Source of the DNA: Akkermansia sp. | GTDB taxonomy: Bacteria > Verrucomicrobiota > Verrucomicrobiia > Verrucomicrobiales > Akkermansiaceae | DNA: 10,140 nt | Direction of reading: 5' to 3' | Assembly: GCA_017628435.1 (NCBI GenBank) | Contig: JAGBZE010000119.1 | Span: 1 to 10,140 of the forward strand | Shown here: in pieces, positions 6,331 through 10,140 of the stretch | Numbering within the stretch: position 1 is the first letter of the stretch | Layout of the letters: each line of letters opens with the position of its first letter | Made by a program: the position numbers and the translations under genes | The notes under the pieces: model-generated | What the model saw: the letters and a program-made list of their open reading frames with translations, nothing else | Database searches by the model: none | What the model was told of the DNA's origin: nothing

Positions 6331-7908
6331 ATGATAACGGAACTGGACATCCACCTGCCGCTGGCCCGCGCGCTGCGCGAGGACGCCCGCCGCAAGGCTG
6401 CTGCGCAGAAATTGCAGATTTCTCCCTACCGCATCACCGGTATGCGTCTGATTAAGGAGAGCATCGATGCCCGCCGCCGCCCCATCTGCAAGCAGTTGCG
6501 TCTGCTGGTGGGGGTGGATGAGGAATTGCCCCCGGCTTCCCTGCCGGAGCGTCACTACACTCCGGTGGCCGCAGAGGCAAGGAAGGTTATCATTGTAGGC
6601 AGCGGCCCCGGTGGCCTGTTTGCCGCTCTGCGCTGCATTGAGCTGGGCCTGCGCCCGGTGGTGCTGGAGCGAGGCAAGGATGTTTCTGCCCGCCGTTTCG
6701 ACTTGCAGCCCATTAACTGCCAGGGCTATGTGGTGGAGGATTCCAACTACTGCTTTGGCGAGGGCGGTGCCGGCACCTTCTCCGATGGCAAGCTGTTCAC
6801 CCGAGCCACGAAACGCGGGCCGGTCATGGAGATTTATGAAACCTTTGTGGCCCACGGTGCCGCCCCGGAGATTCTGACCGATGCGCACCCGCACATCGGC
6901 TCCAACCGCCTGCCGAACATCATCAAGGCCATGCGCGGTAGTATTCTGGCCGCCGGGGGCGAGGTGCATTTTCAGACCCGCGTGAATGGCCTGCTGAAGA
7001 GCGCCGATGGCAAGCGTCTGCTGGGTGTGCGCACGGCAGATGGCCGCGAATTCACCGGCGATGCCGTCATTCTGGCCACCGGCCACAGCGCACGCGATGT
7101 GTACCGCATGCTGCACGAGGAAGGCGTGCGCCTGGAGCGCAAACCCTTTGCCGTGGGTGTGCGCATTGAGCACCCGCAGAGCCTCATCGATACCGCCCAG
7201 TACCACCTGCGCCCCGGCCAGGAACGCCCCGAAGGCCTGCCCGCCGCCCGCTACACCCTGGCTACCAAGATTCAGGACCGCGGCGTGCATTCCTTCTGCA
7301 TGTGCCCGGGTGGCTTCATCGTGCCCAGCGCCACGGAAAATGATGAGGTGGTGGTGAATGGCATGTCTCTCTCCCGCCGCAACTCACCCTTTGCCAACAG
7401 TGGCTTTGTGGTGACTGTGGAACCGGAGGATACGGATGCTTTCCTGGCAGAGCACGGCGTGCTCTCCGGCATTGCATACCAGAAGGCTCTGGAAATTGCC
7501 ACCAGCCAGGCTGGCGGCGGCATGCAGAAAGCCCCCGCCCAGCGCGTGGTCGATTTCCTGGCCGGCCGCGTTTCCCAGACCCTGCCGAAAACCACCTATC
7601 ATCCCGGCATCACCTCCTGGGATTTGAATGCCCTGCTGCCGCAGAGCGTGTGCTGGCGCATGCGCGAAGGCCTGCAATTCTTCAACCGCAAGCTGCGCGG
7701 CTTCGCCGGGGAGGATGCCCTCCTCATCGGCTGCGAGACCCGCACCAGCTCGCCCGTGCGCATTCCCCGTGCAGACGAAACCCTGCAGCACCCCGACCTG
7801 ACCGGCCTGTTCCCCTGCGGTGAAGGTGCAGGCTACGCCGGCGGTATCGTCTCCGCCGCGCTGGATGGCCGCCGCTGCGCTGAGGCCGTGCACGGGTTTG
7901 TTAATTAA
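6331..7908 (+). CDS. FAD-dependent dehydrogenase, COG2509 type
   Basis: 525 residues, normal for this broadly conserved but uncharacterised flavoprotein family. Residues 1-82 form the small basic N-terminal domain (ISPYRITGMRLIKESIDARR). The Rossmann motif VIIVGSGPGGLFAAL (86-100) ends its beta-alpha-beta unit at VVLERG (110-115). CFGEGGAGTFSDGKLFTR (141-158) is the family signature. VILATGHSARDVYRML is the usual second-domain strand, and GLFPCGEGAGYAGGIVSAAL (about 492-511) closes the FAD site. It should be a soluble cytoplasmic oxidoreductase; substrate and electron partner are unknown, so the earlier operon genes do not define its role. Last gene of the operon. The stop codon is followed after two bases by a hairpin array instead of a normal terminator. 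Family call secure, function open. Confidence 0.9.
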   Translation: MITELDIHLPLARALREDARRKAAAQKLQISPYRITGMRLIKESIDARRRPICKQLRLLVGVDEELPPASLPERHYTPVAAEARKVIIVGSGPGGLFAALRCIELGLRPVVLERGKDVSARRFDLQPINCQGYVVEDSNYCFGEGGAGTFSDGKLFTRATKRGPVMEIYETFVAHGAAPEILTDAHPHIGSNRLPNIIKAMRGSILAAGGEVHFQTRVNGLLKSADGKRLLGVRTADGREFTGDAVILATGHSARDVYRMLHEEGVRLERKPFAVGVRIEHPQSLIDTAQYHLRPGQERPEGLPAARYTLATKIQDRGVHSFCMCPGGFIVPSATENDEVVVNGMSLSRRNSPFANSGFVVTVEPEDTDAFLAEHGVLSGIAYQKALEIATSQAGGGMQKAPAQRVVDFLAGRVSQTLPKTTYHPGITSWDLNALLPQSVCWRMREGLQFFNRKLRGFAGEDALLIGCETRTSSPVRIPRADETLQHPDLTGLFPCGEGAGYAGGIVSAALDGRRCAEAVHGFVN

Positions 7909-7910
7909 TC

Positions 7911-8020
7911 TCGCGGGTCCTGCCCGCGAAATTCTCTCTGCGCAGCAGAAATTCTCTCGCCGCAGGCGAAATTCTCTCCGCAAGGCGGAAATTCTCTCAG
8001 CCCCCGTCCAAAGGGGCTGA
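7911..8020 (+). repeat. Hairpin-linker array 1 (20-bp period)
   Basis: Five hairpins are joined by four identical nine-base linkers AAATTCTCT (7929-7937, 7949-7957, 7969-7977, 7989-7997). Stems: CGCGGG/CCCGCG (7912-7917, 7923-7928); CTGC/GCAG (7938-7941, 7945-7948); CGCC/GGCG (7958-7961, 7965-7968); CCGC/GCGG (7978-7981, 7985-7988); CAGCCCC/GGGGCTG (7998-8004, 8013-8019). The T ending each linker and the A starting the next can add one pair. Hairpins 2 to 4 all have 11 bases with three-base loops, so the unit is exactly 20 bp. Their stems differ at two pairs by double compensatory changes. No U-tract follows any stem, so these are not ordinary terminators. Confidence 0.9.
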
Positions 8021-8039
8021 TTAGATTCCTCAAAAATCC

Positions 8040-8115
8040 TTCGCAGCACCTCTGTGCACGAACTGCCTCTATTTTTTTGCGAAAATAGAGAGAATTTCGC
8101 AACCGATGTTTGCGA
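8040..8115 (+). promoter_or_regulatory. Overlapping, mutually exclusive hairpins upstream of rph
   Basis: Four further inverted repeats continue the hairpin run: TTCG..GCAC/GTGC..CGAA (8040-8062, loop CTCT); CTCTATTTT/AAAATAGAG (8067-8075, 8082-8090); TTGCGAAA/TTTCGCAA (8077-8084, 8095-8102); TCGCAA/TTGCGA (8097-8102, 8110-8115). The last three share bases, so only some can form at once, as in an attenuator ladder. GAGAGAATTTCGC (8088-8100) is an inverted copy of the array 1 linker with its flanks. It acts in RNA only if transcription from the upstream operon reads through. Confidence 0.55.
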
Positions 8116-8125
8116 GATTTTGGAG

Positions 8126-8154
8126 TTGAGGAAGCACGGAATTTATGGTAAAAC
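8126..8154 (+). promoter_or_regulatory. Candidate promoter of rph
   Basis: TTGAGG (8126-8131), 17 bases, TAAAAC (8149-8154), with TG at 8146-8147 forming an extended -10. The expected +1 is at about 8161, one base before the ATG at 8162. Each box matches consensus at four of six positions. This spacing again gives an almost leaderless message. Confidence 0.45.
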
Positions 8155-8161
8155 AGTGGTC

Positions 8162-8941
8162 ATGGAACGACAGGATAATCGCGGGGTGGATGAAATGCGC
8201 CCGCTGGAGTTTGTGTTGGGCGTGGCACCGAATGCCACGGCTTCTGTGCTTTCTTGCTTTGGCAATACGCGCGTGATTTGCGCAGTGACGATTGAGGAGG
8301 ATGTGCCGCGTTGGATGAAGCTGCAGCATGTGCCTGGTGGCTGGCTCACGGCGGAGTACTCCATGCTTCCCTACTCTACGCTGGACCGCAAGAAGCGCGA
8401 TTCCGGCGGCAAGGTGGATGGACGCTCGGTGGAGATTCAGCGCCTTATCGGCCGCAGCCTGCGCGCAGTGGTGGATCTGGAGGCGCTGGGTGCCCGCACT
8501 ATCTGCGTGGACTGCGACGTGCTGCAGGCCGATGGCGGCACGCGCACGGCCAGCATCACCGGTGCTGCCGTGGCGCTGCAGATTGCGCTCAATAAGCTGG
8601 TGGCCACAGGGGCGCTGGAGAAGAATCCCATGAAGCAGCTGGTATCCGCCATTTCCGTGGGCAAGCTGCAGGGCACGCCGCTGCTGGACCTCTGCTATGT
8701 GGAGGACCGCGATGCCGAGGTGGACATGAACGTGGTGATGACCGAGCGTGGCGAGTATGTGGAGGTGCAGGGCAGTGGCGAGGAAGCTGTGTTCACGGCT
8801 GAGGAAATGGCCCAGATGCTTGCTCTGGCTGCCAAGGGGGCTGCCACTATCACCGCTGCGCAGAAGGCCGCTATTGCCCGCGCAGAGACTCCCAGCACGG
8901 ATGATTTCAACTCCCTGAAGGATTTTTTTGCAAAAAAGTAA
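8162..8941 (+). CDS. rph: Ribonuclease PH
   Basis: 259 residues from ATG 8162, opening MERQDNRGVDEMRP as the family does. The frame stays open upstream to a GTG at 8054, but that 36-residue extension runs through hairpins and is not family-like. Phosphate-dependent 3'-5' exoribonuclease that trims tRNA 3' ends, a hexameric ring in the cytosol. Seen: GGWLTAEYSMLPYST (59-73), GRSVEIQRLIGRSLRAV (87-103) with phosphate-site R88, VDCDVLQADGGTRTASITGA (116-135) with R128, DLCYVEDRDAEVDMNVVMT (176-194) with catalytic D182 and D188, and EVQGSGEEAVF (201-211). It stands apart from the preceding operon behind 250 bases of hairpins and has its own terminator. No Shine-Dalgarno sequence. Confidence 0.95.
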   Translation: MERQDNRGVDEMRPLEFVLGVAPNATASVLSCFGNTRVICAVTIEEDVPRWMKLQHVPGGWLTAEYSMLPYSTLDRKKRDSGGKVDGRSVEIQRLIGRSLRAVVDLEALGARTICVDCDVLQADGGTRTASITGAAVALQIALNKLVATGALEKNPMKQLVSAISVGKLQGTPLLDLCYVEDRDAEVDMNVVMTERGEYVEVQGSGEEAVFTAEEMAQMLALAAKGAATITAAQKAAIARAETPSTDDFNSLKDFFAKK

Positions 8942-8960
8942 ATTCTTCCTGTAGAATTTA
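8939..8960. repeat. Small inverted repeat at the rph stop codon
   Basis: TAAATTCT (8939-8946) pairs with AGAATTTA (8953-8960) across TCCTGT; the left arm includes the stop codon. The arm contains AAATTCT, the first seven bases of the array 1 linker. It lies just ahead of the rph terminator and may simply stabilise the 3' end. Confidence 0.45.
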
Positions 8961-8965
8961 AAAAA

Positions 8966-9002
8966 GAAGCACCGTTCCTCTTGGTGAGGAGTGGTGCTTT
9001 CT
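8966..9002 (+). terminator. Terminator of rph
   Basis: AAGCACC (8967-8973) pairs with GGTGCTT (8993-8999), then two G-T wobbles, then TCCTC (8976-8980) with GAGGA (8986-8990) around loop TTGGT. An A-run precedes and a short T-rich stretch (TTTCT) follows. Good stem, modest U-tract. Confidence 0.75.
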
Positions 9003-9049
9003 GCATCTCCCCCTCCTGCAATTCTAAACACAAAAATACGTAAATCACC

Positions 9050-9859
9050 ATGAAGAAGTTCCTGTTGGTTGCTCTGTTTGCCGCCATGCCCGTTATGGCT
9101 CAGGAAGCTCCTCAGATGCCTGAGGCCGCTCCCCAGATGCCGGAGGCTGCTCCTCAGATCGAGGGTAAGGCTCCTTTCGGCCCTCAGGGTCCCCAGTTTG
9201 ATAAGAAGGGCGAGCGTCGTCCTCATCACGGTATGAAGCGTGAGGGTCGTCGCCCCAACTTCGGTGGCAAGGCTCCCTTCGGTCCCAAGTTCGGCCATCA
9301 GGCCCCCCAGTGCCCGAAGTTCGGTATGATGCGCGGTGAGCGTCGTTCTCACTTCGGTGGCAATGCCCCCTTCGGCCCCAAGTTCGGCCCGCAGGCTCCC
9401 AAGTGCCCGAAGTTTGGTATGATGCGCGGTGAGCGTCGTCCCCACTTCGGCATGAAGCACGAGGGTCGTCGCCCCCACTTCGGCATGAAGCACGAGGGCC
9501 GTCGCCCCCACTTCGGCGGTAAGGCTCCCTTTGGCCCTCAGTTCGGTGGCAAGGCCCCCTTCGGCCCCAAGTTCGGTGCCCATGCTTCTCAGTGCCCGAA
9601 GTACGGCATGCAGCGCGGTGAGCGCCGTCCCCACTTCGGCATGAAGCGCGAGGGTCGCCGCCCCCACTTCGGTGGTAAGGCTCCGTTTGGCCCCAAGTTC
9701 GGCCCGCAGGCCCCCCAGTGCCCGAAGTTCGGTATGCCCTGCGGTGAGCGCCGTTCCCACTTCGGCATGAAGCACGAGGGCCGTCGCCCCCACTTCGGTG
9801 GCAAGGCTTCCTTTGGCCCTCAGTTCGGCCCGCAGGCCCCCCAGTGCGAGAAGCACTAA
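9050..9859 (+). CDS. Secreted low-complexity Phe-Gly-repeat protein, function unknown
   Basis: 269 residues. The N-terminus MKKFLLVALFAAMPVMA is a Sec signal peptide with a VMA cleavage site at 15-17. A Pro-rich spacer (two APQMPEA units, about 20-40) follows, then shuffled modules of 10-11 residues: G(K/N)APFGPKFG, PQAPQCPKFGM, xRGERRPHFG and MK(H/R)EGRRPHFG. Nearly every module ends in FG; I count about 25 FG dipeptides, 16 His and 6 Cys, the Cys mostly in (Q/K)CPK. The mature chain is strongly basic and probably disordered. I recognise no domain. The frame is supported by the signal peptide, module regularity, codons such as CGT, GGT and AAG that suggest high expression, and the terminator. 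A metal-, mucin- or surface-binding role is possible but only a guess. Its copies may recombine and change length. Confidence 0.85.
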   Translation: MKKFLLVALFAAMPVMAQEAPQMPEAAPQMPEAAPQIEGKAPFGPQGPQFDKKGERRPHHGMKREGRRPNFGGKAPFGPKFGHQAPQCPKFGMMRGERRSHFGGNAPFGPKFGPQAPKCPKFGMMRGERRPHFGMKHEGRRPHFGMKHEGRRPHFGGKAPFGPQFGGKAPFGPKFGAHASQCPKYGMQRGERRPHFGMKREGRRPHFGGKAPFGPKFGPQAPQCPKFGMPCGERRSHFGMKHEGRRPHFGGKASFGPQFGPQAPQCEKH

Positions 9860-9869
9860 GACAAGTTTG

Positions 9870-9885
9870 CCGTTGATTTCAACGG
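9870..9885. repeat. Short inverted repeat after the FG-repeat gene
   Basis: CCGTTGA (9870-9876) and TCAACGG (9879-9885) form a perfect inverted repeat, folding as six base pairs with an ATTT loop. It sits ten bases after the stop codon and 15 bases ahead of the main terminator, with no T-run of its own. Confidence 0.5.
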
Positions 9886-9900
9886 TACAGCATAGAGACG

Positions 9901-9942
9901 CTGAGCACCGCTTGGAGGAATCCAGGCGGTGTCTCAGTTTTA
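9901..9942 (+). terminator. Rho-independent terminator of the FG-repeat gene
   Basis: CTGAG (9901-9905) pairs with CTCAG (9933-9937), C9906 with G9931 (T9932 bulged), ACCGC (9907-9911) with GCGGT (9926-9930), and TTGG (9912-9915) with CCAG (9922-9925), leaving a six-base loop. TTTTAT follows directly. A long stem plus a U-tract makes this a convincing terminator. Confidence 0.85.
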
Positions 9943-9988
9943 TGGCACTTGCAGGTACGAGGTGGGAGATGCGAGGTTGAAAAAGAGG

Positions 9989-10140
9989 CGGGTGAACCCG
10001 ACAAATGGCGATTTGTAGGAATGAAACACTGCCCGGCGGAAGCCGGGCAATTTAGACCGGTGATAACCGGATTTAGACCGTCACGATAGTGGCGGATTTC
10101 ATTGCGGGCCTCTGCCCGCAATTTCACTGCAGGGCATTCT
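9989..10140. repeat. Hairpin-linker array 2, cut by the window end
   Basis: Successive hairpins: CGGG/CCCG (9989-9992, 9997-10000); ACAAAT/ATTTGT (10001-10006, 10011-10016); TGCCCGGC/GCCGGGCA (10030-10037, 10042-10049, loop GGAA); CCGGT/ACCGG (10057-10061, 10066-10070, loop GATA); CCGTCAC/GTGGCGG with one T-G wobble (10078-10084, 10089-10095, loop GATA); ATTGCGGGC/GCCCGCAAT (10101-10109, 10114-10122, loop CTCT). Linkers after the third to fifth hairpins are ATTTAGA, ATTTAGA and ATTTC, and the sixth is followed by ATTTCA. The last 14 bases, CTGCAGGGC plus ATTCT, look like the left half and loop of another hairpin. No coding frame is credible here. Confidence 0.85.

Noticed and set aside
4966..7290. 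774-codon minus-strand open frame
   Set aside because: It lies antisense to three well-recognised genes (polyprenyl synthase, cysE, FAD dehydrogenase) and shows no protein motif. Long antisense frames are expected from the GC-biased codons of the real genes.
7911..8020. CRISPR-like array
   Set aside because: The constant part is only nine bases, the variable parts are 11 bases and self-complementary, and no cas gene is near. Spacers would not be palindromic.
8054..8161. N-terminal extension of RNase PH from GTG 8054
   Set aside because: The 36 extra residues translate overlapping hairpins, are not family-like, and bypass an ATG that matches the normal RNase PH start and length.
8069..9856. 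595-codon minus-strand open frame with Leu/Ala/Gly/Thr repeats
   Set aside because: It spans the antisense of both rph and the FG-repeat gene and crosses two terminators. Its repeats mirror the plus-strand modules. The plus strand has the signal peptide and the terminator, so that strand is the coding one.
9050..9859. Homology of the FG-repeat protein to nucleoporins
   Set aside because: FG density is superficially similar, but this is a secreted, basic bacterial protein with Cys/His modules and no nucleoporin domain. Low-complexity similarity is not evidence of relationship.

Overview
The window looks like the chromosome of a fairly GC-rich, probably Gram-negative bacterium. Its genes are mostly conserved housekeeping functions. 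None of the eight gene starts has a recognisable Shine-Dalgarno sequence, and several apparent promoters sit so close to the ATG that the mRNA would be leaderless or nearly so. I lean towards the Verrucomicrobiota/PVC group (Akkermansia-like) from general impression only. Nothing here is a taxonomic marker and this is unverified.

Layout. 1-356: no recognisable gene; one long hairpin, then the terminator of the gene to its right. 357-1991 (-): formate-tetrahydrofolate ligase, monocistronic, with a near-ideal promoter and its own terminator. 1992-2353: promoters plus three 33-bp tandem repeats leading into 2354-3700 (+), an AAA_14/DUF4143 ATPase that is clearly lower in GC than its neighbours. 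3721-4251 (-): small two-helix membrane protein with a bacterial PH-like domain, convergent with the ATPase. 4483-7908 (+): an apparent three-gene operon (long-chain polyprenyl diphosphate synthase, serine O-acetyltransferase CysE, FAD-dependent dehydrogenase) with 12-nt gaps. 7909-8161: a dense run of small hairpins. 8162-8941 (+): RNase PH. 9050-9859 (+): a secreted, low-complexity, Phe-Gly-repeat protein of unknown function with a strong terminator. 9989-10140: a second hairpin array that runs off the window.

The metabolic genes serve one-carbon metabolism (fhs), quinone side-chain synthesis (polyprenyl synthase), cysteine synthesis (cysE) and 3' trimming of tRNA (rph). They do not form one pathway. 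The unusual content lies between and after them. There are two arrays of short hairpins with different stems and near-constant AT-rich linkers; the first has an exact 20-bp period, compensatory stem changes and an inverted copy of its linker downstream. There is also the FG-repeat secreted protein lying between the arrays, and the phased 33-bp repeats in front of the ATPase. These are the parts I would look at first for something undescribed.
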